A DNA stretch of 64,000 bases from Endozoicomonas montiporae CL-33 (GTDB taxonomy: Bacteria; Pseudomonadota; Gammaproteobacteria; Pseudomonadales; Endozoicomonadaceae), in the NCBI RefSeq assembly GCF_001583435.1, contig NZ_CP013251.1:311501-375500 (forward strand). Reading direction: 5' to 3'. Of this stretch, positions 9,690 through 19,543 are shown in pieces (positions within the stretch are counted from its first letter, which is position 1; each line of letters begins with the position of its first letter). The notes under the pieces were generated by a model. That model searched no databases and was not told the origin of the DNA. It saw nothing but the letters and a program-made list of their open reading frames with translations. The translations under genes and the position numbers were made by a program.

Positions 9690-10532
9690 ATGAAGCTACC
9701 TACCGGCATTCTGGGGCAGGCTTTAAACTACAAAGTCAGAGATAACAGCAATCAGCTCATAAAAAAACTGCAGCCTCAAAAGACCGATAATCCTGAAGTC
9801 AACCACAAAGGCAGAAAGGTGTCTTCTGTACCGGACCGCAAGTATCTTCCTTCGCCTAAAGCATTGCTCAAGTCCTTAAAAGCGTTAAGTGCCTACTCTT
9901 TGAAGAAATCCAGCGCACAACCCTTGCTGCGTCAGAACAGCTCACCTCTGGCCAATATTGCCAAAGGCATCCGGCACGAAACTTATCGAACTGAAAATAA
10001 TGTACTTCATGGGGTTCCTCACATACAACAAGGTTCACCTAATGGGTGTCTGGATGCCTGCCACGGGATGCTGCTACAGTATTTTGACTGTAAGGACGCT
10101 CATCAGATACAAGGCTCGCACCATAATGGCGTGTTTGTTCAGTCTGACACTCATCGTTCGATGTTAAAGGGAGTGGACTCTGAAGACTTCTCCCACTCAT
10201 TACACGAAAATGGTCTGGAACAAACAGCGTTGAGTCAACCAGATACAGCGAGCCTGAAAAAGCATATTGAGAAAGGTCCGCTACTGGCAACGATAAAATT
10301 TGCCAAAGGGTTAACCACGCACTCGATTCTGGTGGTCGGAAAAGTCGGTAACAATGTTATTCTGAATGACCCATGGCACGGAGGGCATCAGGTCAAAAGC
10401 ATGGCGTGGTTAGAAAAAAATCTGACGAAAGACCCAAACGCCTTATGCCTGATAAGCCGGGCAGACAACGATTCAGCAAACATACCCGAAGCTCCCCCTG
10501 CAACAACGGGCAAACTGTCCAAATTACTTTAA
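9690..10532 (+). CDS. Papain-fold cysteine protease, peptidase C70 (AvrRpt2)-like
   Basis: In this 280-residue protein the N-terminal about 100 residues are Lys/Ser-rich and low in order, with no Sec signal. The C-terminal domain reads VPHIQQGSPNGCLDACHGML with Gln114 and Cys120 spaced as in papain (Gln19/Cys25), then THSILVVG (His211) and LNDPWHGG (Asp227), giving a complete Gln-Cys-His-Asp set. This resembles the AvrRpt2/C70 and C39-like families. A Lys-rich N-terminus on a papain-fold domain suits a secreted effector, an inference. A GGAGG site precedes the ATG. Other papain-like peptidases cannot be excluded. Confidence 0.65.
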   Translation: MKLPTGILGQALNYKVRDNSNQLIKKLQPQKTDNPEVNHKGRKVSSVPDRKYLPSPKALLKSLKALSAYSLKKSSAQPLLRQNSSPLANIAKGIRHETYRTENNVLHGVPHIQQGSPNGCLDACHGMLLQYFDCKDAHQIQGSHHNGVFVQSDTHRSMLKGVDSEDFSHSLHENGLEQTALSQPDTASLKKHIEKGPLLATIKFAKGLTTHSILVVGKVGNNVILNDPWHGGHQVKSMAWLEKNLTKDPNALCLISRADNDSANIPEAPPATTGKLSKLL

Positions 10533-10600
10533 AGCTTTTGTCTAAATGCAAGCCGCTATACTAAATGGTCGAATTCTGCCACAACAACAGGTAGCTCGCT

Positions 10601-11989
10601 GTGCCTGCACTAAGACCAGCACTTATCCCCTTGTCATCGTGTCTGTTATTGTCCGCCAGTTGCCTTGCCAGCACCGGCACCTCGTTTATAGACGACGGCG
10701 CAATAGACGGAAAAATTCGAACGGTTTACTACGACGTAGAAAACACTTACCAGAAAGATCAGGGTGTAAAACCCTACCGGGATGGCGCCTGGACTGGCGG
10801 CTTGCTTGTGAATGTCCGCTCAGGCTATCTCGGTGATATGTTTGCCATTGGTGGCTCATTCTATGGTGCGGCCAAAATCAATTACGACAAAGACCGGTTC
10901 AAAGACTCTTACCAGCTGTTAAAGACCGGCAAAAACGGTAAACAGGAAGGCTTTTCCAAGCTGGGTCAGGCATGGTTTGAATTGAAGTGCGAACAGGAAG
11001 GCAATCCTTTTTCCGGCAGACTGAAAGTGGGTCGTCAGGAACTCTACACAGGTCTGGTGTCCAGCTCCGGTTCCCGTACTGTTCCCAGTACGTGGGAAGG
11101 GGTTAACCTGAATACCAAGCTGTATGAGACACAGTTTAAATTTGCGTACGTGAATAAAATGTCTCTGCGTAACGAAGATGATTTCAACAAAATTGAAAAC
11201 TTCGATGGCAGAAAAATTGATTATATTCTGGCTGCCGAATTGTCCCATACCTTTGACCTGCCCAACCATCAGAGCCTTGAGCTAAAGTACCGCAATGCTT
11301 TTTCCAAGAGTTTTCTGCAGGCACATAACGCTGAAGTTAACTGGAAAACACCTTTGTCAGACAGTACCAGCTTGCGCTTAGGCGGTATGGTGTTTTACAC
11401 CAAAGAAGACGGAAACCTGTGGACAGGCGAGGTTTTCGGCAAGAAGTCATTTGATGACAAAGCCACAGCGGGTAACCTGAATGCCACCCTGAGCGTTGGC
11501 AGCTGGAGTTTTGATACGGCAGTCAGTACGTTTAAAGCCGAGTCCAAAACCCATAAGTTCCGCAGTGACAGCAGCCAGTATGCGGCACCGTCTGTCTATT
11601 ACTACGACCTGGGTAAAAACACCCACGGCATCTGGGGCATGCCCACCAGCCCTTTTGCTGAAGACATGCTGTACGACGGTGAAACGGTATGGATGGTTGG
11701 CTTCGGATACGACTTTACCAAACTGGGCGCGAAAGGCCTGGAAGCCGGGTACGGCTACTACAGCGGCTCAGGCATGAAGGTGTATGACCGGCAGGGTGGT
11801 AGCAAAAAGGTGTCTGAAAACGAGCACGACGTCTGGGTCAAATACGCTTTTCTGCAAACCGTTCTGAAAGGGCTGGTATTCAAGCTTCACTACGGCATCT
11901 ACCGCAATGACAAAGAACTGATGAAAGCAATTGATAAGGAAGAAAACGATCTTCGAGTCTGGCTGGATTATAACTTTGTGATTTTTTAG
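10601..11989 (+). CDS. OprD-family outer-membrane porin
   Basis: The 462-residue protein starts at a GTG with a signal peptide (CLLLSASCLAS) and continues in the OprD pattern: FIDDGAIDGKIRTVYYDVEN, a Gly/aromatic-rich 18-strand barrel with GRQELYTGLVSSSGSRTVPS, and a C-terminus WLDYNFVIF ending in Phe. OprD porins take up small solutes such as amino acids, peptides or organic acids; the substrate here is unknown. It ends convergent with the UshA-type gene. Confidence 0.85.
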   Translation: MPALRPALIPLSSCLLLSASCLASTGTSFIDDGAIDGKIRTVYYDVENTYQKDQGVKPYRDGAWTGGLLVNVRSGYLGDMFAIGGSFYGAAKINYDKDRFKDSYQLLKTGKNGKQEGFSKLGQAWFELKCEQEGNPFSGRLKVGRQELYTGLVSSSGSRTVPSTWEGVNLNTKLYETQFKFAYVNKMSLRNEDDFNKIENFDGRKIDYILAAELSHTFDLPNHQSLELKYRNAFSKSFLQAHNAEVNWKTPLSDSTSLRLGGMVFYTKEDGNLWTGEVFGKKSFDDKATAGNLNATLSVGSWSFDTAVSTFKAESKTHKFRSDSSQYAAPSVYYYDLGKNTHGIWGMPTSPFAEDMLYDGETVWMVGFGYDFTKLGAKGLEAGYGYYSGSGMKVYDRQGGSKKVSENEHDVWVKYAFLQTVLKGLVFKLHYGIYRNDKELMKAIDKEENDLRVWLDYNFVIF

Positions 11990-12045
11990 CCCTAAGTAAT
12001 CCGAATTTGTAATCAGTTCTGTATCCACCGGCAGCCTGTTAGTTG

Positions 12046-12077
12046 AGTACCTGTTCAGCCTGATCCGAACAGGTACT
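12046..12077. terminator. Perfect 11-bp hairpin between convergent genes
   Basis: AGTACCTGTTC at 12046-12056 pairs exactly with 12067-12077 across a 10-nt loop. It lies in the 99-bp gap between the convergent porin and UshA-type genes, so a bidirectional terminator is likely. The T-tract is weak on both sides. Confidence 0.5.
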
Positions 12078-12088
12078 TAGCAAAGCAA

Positions 12089-13732
12089 TTATTTTCTTAT
12101 GATATCACCAGGCTGCGGTTCAAAAACGATCCGCTGTAGTGGTGAATGCTTTTGAATATAATCTTTCAACACCACCGCATCGGTATAACCGGTATTAATA
12201 AACGTCGGGTTGTTGTCAATCTCCGGCCACTTATCGCCACCACTGGCTGAAAACTCGTTGATCGCCAGTCGATAGGTTTTATCTTTCTGAACCGGTTTGC
12301 CATTGATCTCCAGCCGGGTCAGTTTATCACCACCCGAAATCGTTAAACGAACATTGTTGCTGAAATGGGCAAAGCCGCCGTTGGTGGGTTCAATGCTGGC
12401 AATATCCTCAATGAAATGCTTCAGCTCGGTACCCGTCATTTCTACATAGCACACCATATTCCCAAAGGGTTGAACACTCAGTACATCCTTCTCGGTAATG
12501 TTTCCGGCGGGTAACCCTGTGCGAATGCCTCCACCATTAACAACACCAAGATCGGCCTTGGCCTTCTCCATCTGCGCTCTGGCAATCAGTACGCCTATAG
12601 CGGCAGGCCGTGAACGAACAATATCACGTTCTCCGGGCATCGGCTTATCCAGCTCACCCACTGTTCTCAGCAGCATTTTAGAGGCTTTATCCTGATAAAC
12701 CTGCAACACTTTCAATACTTCAGGATTTTCCGGAATCTCCGGTTCAATGCTGACCCATTCACTTTTACCATTCACCAGCACCTGCTTTTTCAGATTCACA
12801 GGAATCAGGCGATAGTTGACCATTTTCAGTACACCACCACGGTTTCCTTTTCCATCAAAGTTATCGACGTAGTAATACACAAAGTCAGCCCGGCCTACAT
12901 ACTTACCCCACTCCCATGCCTGCAGGATATAGGTGCTGTTCTTGATATCCGGCTTCTCCATTTTGTTCTGGGAATGCCCGCCCACAATGATATCAATACC
13001 ATTGACGTCTTTTGCCAGGGTTACATCCCCCGGAGCATTATTACCATGCACTGCATTCAGGTAATGCCCGATATGGGTAAGGGCAATAACGACATCAGCC
13101 TTCTCTTTATCTTTCAGTTTGGGCACCCACTCTTTGGCAGTGCTTACGGCGTCGGTGAAGTAGATGTCTTTAACATTATCCTGCATCACCAGTGCTTCGG
13201 TATCTTCTGTAGTCAGTCCCAGGATAGCGACCCGAACGCCTTCAAGGTCTTTCATTATGTACGGTTTGAACAGAAGCTCATGGTTGTTTTTATAGAAAAT
13301 ATTGGCAGCCAGAAATGGAAAATGTGCCCAGTGTTCCTGCTCCAGTAGTACGGGCAGAGGATTATCAAATTCATGGTTACCCAACGCCATGGCATCGTAG
13401 CCAATCATGTTCATGCCGATAAAGTCCGGTTTAGCCTGCTGGATATCCGATTCAGGCACACCGGTATTAACGTCTCCGGCAGACAACACCAGCACTTTAC
13501 CGCCTTTGCTTTCAACGTCTCGACGAATACGGTCAATCAAAGTCTTGCGAGCAGCCATGCCCATTTCACCATGACGGTTGCGCCAGAACTTTCCGTGATT
13601 ATCGTTGGTGTGCACAACGGTAAATTCGACCGACTTCAACTTCGCCGACGTCGGCACTTTTTGATCATGGGCACAACCGGCAAGCAACAGGGCACCTGCC
13701 AGAAACAGAGACACAAGACGCGAGCTGAGCAT
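12089..13732 (-). CDS. UshA-type 5'-nucleotidase, lipoprotein
   Basis: UshA-type enzymes dephosphorylate extracellular nucleotides (and UDP-sugars) to nucleosides outside the cytoplasm. The lipobox LLAGC puts lipid on Cys20, so it is membrane-anchored, unlike soluble E. coli UshA. The metal-site motifs are complete: HTNDNHGKFW (Asp44, His46), LSAGDVNTGVPES (Asp87), GNHEFD (Asn119, catalytic His120/Asp123), ALTHIGH and GGHSQN. A C-terminal nucleotide-binding domain follows. The ATG at 13732 has AGGAG 8 nt before it and gives a complete lipoprotein signal (547 residues). It is divergent from a paralogue that lacks several ligands. Confidence 0.9.
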   Translation of the reverse strand: MLSSRLVSLFLAGALLLAGCAHDQKVPTSAKLKSVEFTVVHTNDNHGKFWRNRHGEMGMAARKTLIDRIRRDVESKGGKVLVLSAGDVNTGVPESDIQQAKPDFIGMNMIGYDAMALGNHEFDNPLPVLLEQEHWAHFPFLAANIFYKNNHELLFKPYIMKDLEGVRVAILGLTTEDTEALVMQDNVKDIYFTDAVSTAKEWVPKLKDKEKADVVIALTHIGHYLNAVHGNNAPGDVTLAKDVNGIDIIVGGHSQNKMEKPDIKNSTYILQAWEWGKYVGRADFVYYYVDNFDGKGNRGGVLKMVNYRLIPVNLKKQVLVNGKSEWVSIEPEIPENPEVLKVLQVYQDKASKMLLRTVGELDKPMPGERDIVRSRPAAIGVLIARAQMEKAKADLGVVNGGGIRTGLPAGNITEKDVLSVQPFGNMVCYVEMTGTELKHFIEDIASIEPTNGGFAHFSNNVRLTISGGDKLTRLEINGKPVQKDKTYRLAINEFSASGGDKWPEIDNNPTFINTGYTDAVVLKDYIQKHSPLQRIVFEPQPGDIIRK

Positions 13733-13961
13733 GGTACATACTCCTGTGATATCAACGGTCGGATAATAACGCCCGATCAACAGATACAGAACGAGCATAC
13801 GACACTGTTTTTATAAGTCTTTGTTATTGATAAATTTATTTTTCACATCGAAAGTTCTTTACACAGACTTTTCGCAGCACCCTCCTTTCACCGACACTCT
13901 CTCTGGTACTGCAGTGATATATTCAGGCCTGTATTCCAACTAACACGATAAAGACAATTGC

Positions 13962-15536
13962 ATGTCCATTCTTCGTCGATTTCCGTTGATCACAGCCCTG
14001 CTTTCCATGTCAGTCCTGCTGGCAGGATGCTCTCCAGCTGTGGAAAACAGTCGCTACGATGAAGGCAGACATCACAAGCTGACCGTACTGCACACCAACG
14101 ATAATAACGGTCAGTTCTGGCGCAACGACAAAAACGAATGGGGCATGGCTGCCCGTAAAACGCTGATCGACTCCATTCGGGAAGAGGTTGAAAACGAAGG
14201 CGGACATGTTCTGCTATTGTCCGGTGGCAATATCAATAAAGGCGTACCGGAATCCGACCTGCAAAGTGGTATTCCCGATATACTTGGCATGAACCTCATT
14301 GGCTACGACGCCATGGTGGTGGGCAGTCATGAGTTTGATATCCCGCCCAATATCCTCAAAATGCAGCAGGATCTTTCTACCTTCCCTATTCTGGCAGCCA
14401 ACGTCTTTGATTCGGAAACCGGACAACCGGGCTTTGATTCCTTTAAAACGTTTAACTTCAACGGGCTTTCTGTAGGCGTCGTTGGTATTACAACACCGGA
14501 CACTTTGAGAACAGGGCACCCGGAAAACACCAAAGGTATTGAGTTTACAGCACCCGTCAGAGTAGCCCGATCTGCTGTCGATCTTCTTCGTGAAGATGTT
14601 GATGTGCTGATCGCTCTGGCGCATCTTGGACACTTTGAAACCAACAGCGGAAGCCTGAGTTCACCGGGTGATCTCAGGCTGGCCGACAAAGTAGAAGGCT
14701 ATGATCTGATTGTTGGCGGGCACTCCCAAAATGCCCTTTATGAACCTGTGCAGCGAAATGGCAGCTGGATTGTTCAGGCTGGTTGTCGTGGTCAATATGT
14801 CGGCAGAGCGGATTTTGAATTGCGAAATGGCAAACTGACGATGACGCATTATGAGCTGATTCCGGTCAATCATGAAGGCGATGAAAAACTCTGGCGTGAA
14901 GCTCCGGAAATGCTGGAGCTTTTAGCACCTTACAAACTTGATGGCGAACTTCGCCTGCAACAGAGCATTGGCGTGACGGATGAGCGTCTGCAAGGGGAAG
15001 CCGACGAAGTCCGAACCAGCCACACCAATCTCGGCAACCTGATTGCCAGCGCCCAGCAGGAAATGGCCCGGGCTGATTTTGCCGTCGTGAATGCCGGCAG
15101 TATTAAGGCCAGCTTGCCAGAAGGCAGCATTACTTATCAGGATATTCTTTCAGTGCAGCCAGACAGCAATATGATCGGGCTGATTGAAATGAAAGGGTTC
15201 GAAGTTGAAAAATACCTTCGTAAGATATTTATGATTCCTAAAGGCGACAGTGGTTTTGCACAGTTTTCCGGAGTCACCTTCCGCCTGTCGGAAAAAGAAG
15301 GACTTAAAATCAAAATTCGCAATACCGACCTTCGGCAAAAAGCCAATTACCGGATGGCTATTAATACAGCACTGGCTGCCGGAGAAGACGGTTACCCGAC
15401 ACTCATCGACCATCCCGGGTTTATTAACCTGAATCGTACCGATGCCGACGCGCTCTGGTCGTTTATTGAAAACAATACACCGATTCAGGCAGCAAATTAC
15501 GACATTGATCCGATGATCGATCAGTTTGCCCGCTGA
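13962..15536 (+). CDS. UshA-type lipoprotein with degenerate metal site (probable pseudoenzyme)
   Basis: The 524-residue paralogue of the neighbouring UshA-type gene has lipobox LLAGC with Cys23. Three metal ligands are substituted relative to UshA: HTNDNNGQFW (E. coli His43 becomes Asn49), LSGGNINKGVPES (Asp84 becomes Asn90) and GSHEFD (Asn116 becomes Ser122). Asp47, His123, Asp126, ALAHLGH and GGHSQN remain. Asp84 bridges both metals in UshA, so normal two-metal catalysis looks impossible. The frame is intact and uniformly conserved, which suggests a kept non-catalytic role such as ligand binding. It is divergently transcribed from the active-looking copy, with 229 bp between. Confidence 0.85.
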   Translation: MSILRRFPLITALLSMSVLLAGCSPAVENSRYDEGRHHKLTVLHTNDNNGQFWRNDKNEWGMAARKTLIDSIREEVENEGGHVLLLSGGNINKGVPESDLQSGIPDILGMNLIGYDAMVVGSHEFDIPPNILKMQQDLSTFPILAANVFDSETGQPGFDSFKTFNFNGLSVGVVGITTPDTLRTGHPENTKGIEFTAPVRVARSAVDLLREDVDVLIALAHLGHFETNSGSLSSPGDLRLADKVEGYDLIVGGHSQNALYEPVQRNGSWIVQAGCRGQYVGRADFELRNGKLTMTHYELIPVNHEGDEKLWREAPEMLELLAPYKLDGELRLQQSIGVTDERLQGEADEVRTSHTNLGNLIASAQQEMARADFAVVNAGSIKASLPEGSITYQDILSVQPDSNMIGLIEMKGFEVEKYLRKIFMIPKGDSGFAQFSGVTFRLSEKEGLKIKIRNTDLRQKANYRMAINTALAAGEDGYPTLIDHPGFINLNRTDADALWSFIENNTPIQAANYDIDPMIDQFAR

Positions 15537-15570
15537 GCCCGGTGTTGCACCGGACTCAATCATCAAAAGA

Positions 15571-16275
15571 TCACAGCAGAACCGAATCCAGAGCGATCTC
15601 AATCATTTCATTGAACGACAGCTGACGATCTTCCGGAGACAGGGCTTCTCCGCGACGAATATGGTCACTGGTTGTACAGATAGCCAGACCTTTGGCACCG
15701 TATTCTGCACACACGCCGTACAGTCCAGCCGCTTCCATTTCCACACCCAGAATGCCATGACGTTCCATCACGTCAAACATGTCCTGCTCGGGGCTGTAAA
15801 ACAGGTCGCAGGAATACAGGTTGCCCACTTTCACCGGCAGGTTTTTACACCGCGCGGTATTAACAGCATTTTCCAGCAGACCGTAGTCGGCGATAGCCGC
15901 AAAATCATGATTCTTGAAACGCATGCGGTTTACTTTTGAATCGGTGCAGGCTCCCATACCGATAACAATGTCACGCAGCTTAACGTCCTGTGAAATCGCA
16001 CCACAGGAACCCACACGAATCAGCTTGTTGACGCCGTATTCGGTGATCAGTTCCTTGTAATAGATGGATGCTGACGGGATGCCCATACCGGACCCCATCA
16101 CAGAGACCTTGCGACCTTTGTATTCACCGGTATACCCGAGCATGTTACGAACTTCATTAACCAGCTCGGCACCTTCAAGGAAGGTTTCAGCAATGTATTT
16201 TGCGCGCAGAGGGTCACCAGGCATCAGACATACGTCAGCAAAAGCACCTGGTTTAGCGTGAATATGAGGGGTCAC
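15571..16275 (-). CDS. deoD: Purine-nucleoside phosphorylase
   Basis: DeoD splits purine (deoxy)nucleosides with phosphate to base plus (deoxy)ribose-1-phosphate. The 234 residues match the hexameric bacterial family throughout: [57 protein letters not shown] and the catalytic loop [11 protein letters not shown]. The start is GTG ([12 protein letters not shown]) with GAGG 6 nt upstream. It follows deoB by 5 bp, so the two are translationally coupled. Confidence 0.97.
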   Translation of the reverse strand: MTPHIHAKPGAFADVCLMPGDPLRAKYIAETFLEGAELVNEVRNMLGYTGEYKGRKVSVMGSGMGIPSASIYYKELITEYGVNKLIRVGSCGAISQDVKLRDIVIGMGACTDSKVNRMRFKNHDFAAIADYGLLENAVNTARCKNLPVKVGNLYSCDLFYSPEQDMFDVMERHGILGVEMEAAGLYGVCAEYGAKGLAICTTSDHIRRGEALSPEDRQLSFNEMIEIALDSVLL

Positions 16276-16280
16276 TCTCT

Positions 16281-17510
16281 TTACCTCTTTAACTCATTTA
16301 AAAAACTGGTGCCGTATTCCATTGGCTCCAGTCCAAAATAACTGGCAAGACTTTGCCCGATATCCGCAAATGTCTGTCGGCGTCCCAAAGACCCCGGTCT
16401 GATTTTACGACCAAACACCAGCACCGGAATGTGCTCACGGGTATGGTCAGTGCCAACCCAGGTGGGGTCACAGCCGTGATCCGCCGTGATAATTAACAGA
16501 TCATCGCCTTCCATTTCTTTCAGCAGGCGGGGCAGCATGGCATCCAGCTCTTCCAGTGCCGCTGCATAACCCGCTACATCGCGACGATGGCCAAACGATG
16601 AATCAAAATCGACAAAGTTAGTGAAAATCAGGGACTGGTCACCGGCAGATTCAAACGCCTGCATGGTGGTTTCAAACAATCCGGCAATCCCGTTGGCTTT
16701 CAGCTTTGTGGTGATACCCTGATGGGCAAAAATATCGGCAATTTTGCCCACACTGACCACTTCACCACCTTTCCCGGCCAGTTTATCGAGCAGGGTAGGT
16801 GAAGGAGGCAGTACGGAATAATCACGGCGATTACCGGTGCGCTGGAAATCTCCGGCGTCGTCACCGATAAAGGGGCGAGCAATAACCCGGCCGATATTGT
16901 ACGGCTCCAGAATCTCTCTGACCAGCTCGCACAGCTTATATAAGCGTTCAAGCCCAAAGGTTTCTTCATGACAGGCAATCTGGAACACACTGTCCGCCGA
17001 CGTATAAAAAATAGGCTTGCCGGACTGCATGTGTTCTTCACCAAGTTGTTCCAGAATCACGGTACCCGATGAGTGACAGTTACCCAGAAAACCGGGAATG
17101 TCGGATTTTGCCATGATTTCATCGAGCAGTTTGGTCGGAAAACTGTTTTCCAACTCTTTGAAATAACCCCATTCGAACAATACCGGAACCCCCATCATTT
17201 CCCAGTGACCACTGGGGGTGTCCTTGCCACTGGACAGTTCTTTGGCATGCCCGTAAGCACCAACAATTTCAGCATCCGTCGCCATGCCGGCAGGAAACTC
17301 TCCCGCCGATTCCTGCGCTGCATGCACCAGCCCCAGACTGGACAGTACCGGTAAGCTCAAAGGGCCCTGACGACCGATATCGGCTTTACCTTCTGCACAG
17401 GCCCGGGCGATATGACCAATAGTGTTCGATCCTTTGTCTCCGAATTTGTCAGCATCTTCCGTGGCACCTATGCCGAAAGAATCCATGACCAGAACGATAG
17501 CTCGTTTCAT
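16281..17510 (-). CDS. deoB: Phosphopentomutase
   Basis: DeoB converts (deoxy)ribose-1-phosphate, the product of DeoD, to the 5-phosphate for central metabolism. It is an alkaline-phosphatase-superfamily enzyme. Visible motifs are [20 protein letters not shown] (metal Asp), [12 protein letters not shown] (phosphorylated Thr), [36 protein letters not shown] and ITADHGCDP...[11 protein letters not shown]. The ATG at 17510 has AGG 8 nt upstream and matches the family start; an in-frame ATG 39 bp further up would add a non-conserved leader. It is first of the deoB-deoD pair, an order reversed by strand but usual in function. Confidence 0.96.
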   Translation of the reverse strand: MKRAIVLVMDSFGIGATEDADKFGDKGSNTIGHIARACAEGKADIGRQGPLSLPVLSSLGLVHAAQESAGEFPAGMATDAEIVGAYGHAKELSSGKDTPSGHWEMMGVPVLFEWGYFKELENSFPTKLLDEIMAKSDIPGFLGNCHSSGTVILEQLGEEHMQSGKPIFYTSADSVFQIACHEETFGLERLYKLCELVREILEPYNIGRVIARPFIGDDAGDFQRTGNRRDYSVLPPSPTLLDKLAGKGGEVVSVGKIADIFAHQGITTKLKANGIAGLFETTMQAFESAGDQSLIFTNFVDFDSSFGHRRDVAGYAAALEELDAMLPRLLKEMEGDDLLIITADHGCDPTWVGTDHTREHIPVLVFGRKIRPGSLGRRQTFADIGQSLASYFGLEPMEYGTSFLNELKR

Positions 17511-17689
17511 CTGCGACACCTGAAGCTTCTGTGATTCATAATCACTCATTATTACCCAGATAATGCAGTTCGTCGCAGTAAATCTTGATTATAAAACAAT
17601 CAGAAAACGTCATTTTCAAGACATTGACAGACGCTTAGGTAAATGCCGATTCATAATCAGCACTTCCCGAAACCTGATCACTTTTAAGG

Positions 17690-17740
17690 TGAAAATATTT
17701 TGAACGAACATATAATTCTTTTGCACGCAGCACTGTAGTG
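17690..17740 (+). promoter_or_regulatory. Promoter region of the purine permease
   Basis: A perfect TATAAT lies at 17711-17716 within the stretch TTGAACGAACATATAAT. The same stretch, with its surroundings, recurs before the relic permease copy (TATAAT at 19252-19257), which marks it as a conserved functional unit. The spacer 17511-17769 between deoB and the permease holds no gene. Confidence 0.5.
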
Positions 17741-17769
17741 CATTATTTGATCAATCATCCGAGTGAGTT

Positions 17770-19125
17770 ATGACCACGTCTGCTATCCGGGATACCCGTC
17801 ACCTTTGCCAGTCATCCTGTCCACAACCACAAAAAACCGGATGGATTGAACGTTTCTTTGATCTTTCAGCAAAAGGCACCAGCATCAAGCAGGAAAGCAT
17901 GGCAGGCGTGACCACTTTCCTGACCATGGCCTACATCATTTTTGTTAACCCGCAGATTCTTTCTGCTGCAGGCATGGATGCTCAGGCCGTATTCGTCACT
18001 ACCTGCCTGATTGCAGCCATTGGCAGTATCGCCATGGGCATTTTTGCCAATCTGCCTATTGCCATGGCTCCGGCTATGGGACTGAACAGCTACTTTGCTT
18101 TCTTTCTGGTGGGCAGCATGGGGCTGGGCTGGCAAACCGGTATGGCGGTTATCTTCTGGGGCTCGCTGTTGTTTGCAATTGCCGCCCCGTTTCGTGCCTA
18201 CATCATCACCAGTATTCCCACCAGTCTGCGAGTAGGCATTGCAACCGGTTGTGGTCTGTTCATTGCCCTGATAGGCCTGCATAACGCGCACATTATTGTC
18301 GATCATCCGGCGACCATGGTGACTCTGGGTAATCCGCGCTCTGCCGAATTTGTTCTGGGTTGTCTGGGTTTCCTGCTGATGGTGGGTCTGGTACACCGGG
18401 GCTTTAAAGCGGCAGTGGTCGTTTCTATCGCGACCATTACCCTGATTGGTCTGGCTATTGGCGACGTGCAATACACCGGTATCGCTTCCATGCCACCGAG
18501 CATTGCACCGGTGGTTGGGCAGCTGGACTATATGGGTGCGCTGGACATGAGCCTGTTCGGAGTAATTCTGTCGGTTATGCTGGTCAGCCTGTTTGAATCC
18601 GCCGGAACCTTTATTGCGGTTACCGATAAAGCAGGTCTTACCGATTCAACCGGCAACTACCCTAATGCGACCAAGTCCTTGTACATCGACAGCCTTGGTT
18701 CGGCAGGTGGTGCGTTTATGGGTACATCATCCATTTGTCCTTTCATTGAAAGTGCGACAGGTGTTGTTGATGGCGGTCGTTCCGGGCTTATGGCAGTTGT
18801 CGTTGGTATCCTGTTTTTGCTGGCTATCTTCTTCTCTCCACTGGCTGGCATGATTCCAGCTTATGCCACAGCCGGTGCGCTGATTTACGTGGGTCTGTTG
18901 ATGACGGCTGATCTGACCAAGGTGAACTGGGAAGACTTTACCGAGTCCGTTCCCGCCTTTGCAGCCACCATCATGATTCCGTTCAGCTTCACTCTGACAG
19001 AAGGTATTGCCACCGGCTTTATCTCTTACACGTTCATGAAAATCGTGGCGGGTCGTTATAAAGAAATCTCTCCGGTCTGTGCCTTGCTGACCGTTGTATT
19101 CCTGCTGCGTTACGCTTTCCTGTAA
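17770..19125 (+). CDS. NCS2-family purine permease (adenine/guanine/hypoxanthine)
   Basis: The 451-residue membrane protein shows about 12-14 hydrophobic helices in the AzgA-like subgroup of NCS2. Characteristic motifs are MAGVTTFLTMAYIIFVNPQIL, AMAPAMGLNSYFAF, LFESAGTFIAVTDKAGL and GTSSICPFIESATGV. It imports purine bases with protons. Its place between deoBD and the adenine-deaminase genes supports a purine-base role; the exact base is not determinable. No gene-end terminator is obvious before the relic copy downstream. Confidence 0.9.
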   Translation: MTTSAIRDTRHLCQSSCPQPQKTGWIERFFDLSAKGTSIKQESMAGVTTFLTMAYIIFVNPQILSAAGMDAQAVFVTTCLIAAIGSIAMGIFANLPIAMAPAMGLNSYFAFFLVGSMGLGWQTGMAVIFWGSLLFAIAAPFRAYIITSIPTSLRVGIATGCGLFIALIGLHNAHIIVDHPATMVTLGNPRSAEFVLGCLGFLLMVGLVHRGFKAAVVVSIATITLIGLAIGDVQYTGIASMPPSIAPVVGQLDYMGALDMSLFGVILSVMLVSLFESAGTFIAVTDKAGLTDSTGNYPNATKSLYIDSLGSAGGAFMGTSSICPFIESATGVVDGGRSGLMAVVVGILFLLAIFFSPLAGMIPAYATAGALIYVGLLMTADLTKVNWEDFTESVPAFAATIMIPFSFTLTEGIATGFISYTFMKIVAGRYKEISPVCALLTVVFLLRYAFL

Positions 19126-19199
19126 TGTCTCCCTGTATCTCCGGAGCCAAAACTCCGGAGGTACTCGCGAAGCCTCACCTACAAACCTGTCAGCTTCTA

Positions 19200-19390
19200 A
19201 GGACTTTCCGTAAACTTGCTCATTTTGAGATGCAAATTTATTGAACGACCATATAATCACTTTGCTTGCAGCACATTAATCTGCCTTTTGTTATTCATTC
19301 GAGTTTGTGATGACTAATTCTGCTATTCAGGCGTCTCGCCACCTTACAGAATCATCCTGCCCCCAGCCTGAAAAAACCGGCTGGATCTGA
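19200..19390 (+). pseudogene. Relic duplicate of the permease promoter and first 26 codons
   Basis: From an ATG at 19310 the frame reads MTNSAIQASRHLTESSCPQP then EKTGWI and a TGA at 19388-19390. The intact permease starts MTTSAIRDTRHLCQSSCPQP then QKTGWIERF. The upstream region is also copied: TTGAACGACCATATAAT here against TTGAACGAACATATAAT before the intact gene. This is the 5' stub of a lost tandem copy. Its promoter now points at the downstream adenine-deaminase gene (start 19544) and may drive it. Divergence shows that the duplication is not recent. Confidence 0.8.
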
Positions 19391-19543
19391 CTCAGGTCTC
19401 GCTCTTTGGGTAGTCACCCTAAATTGAAGTCTGTGACTATTACCCTGATTTGTAATGAATTAGCGGCTATCTGCCGCCTTTTATCTGTTTTTTAAGTCGC
19501 TGTCTGCACAGTAGACAGACAGTGATTACCGAGAGTTTGACCC

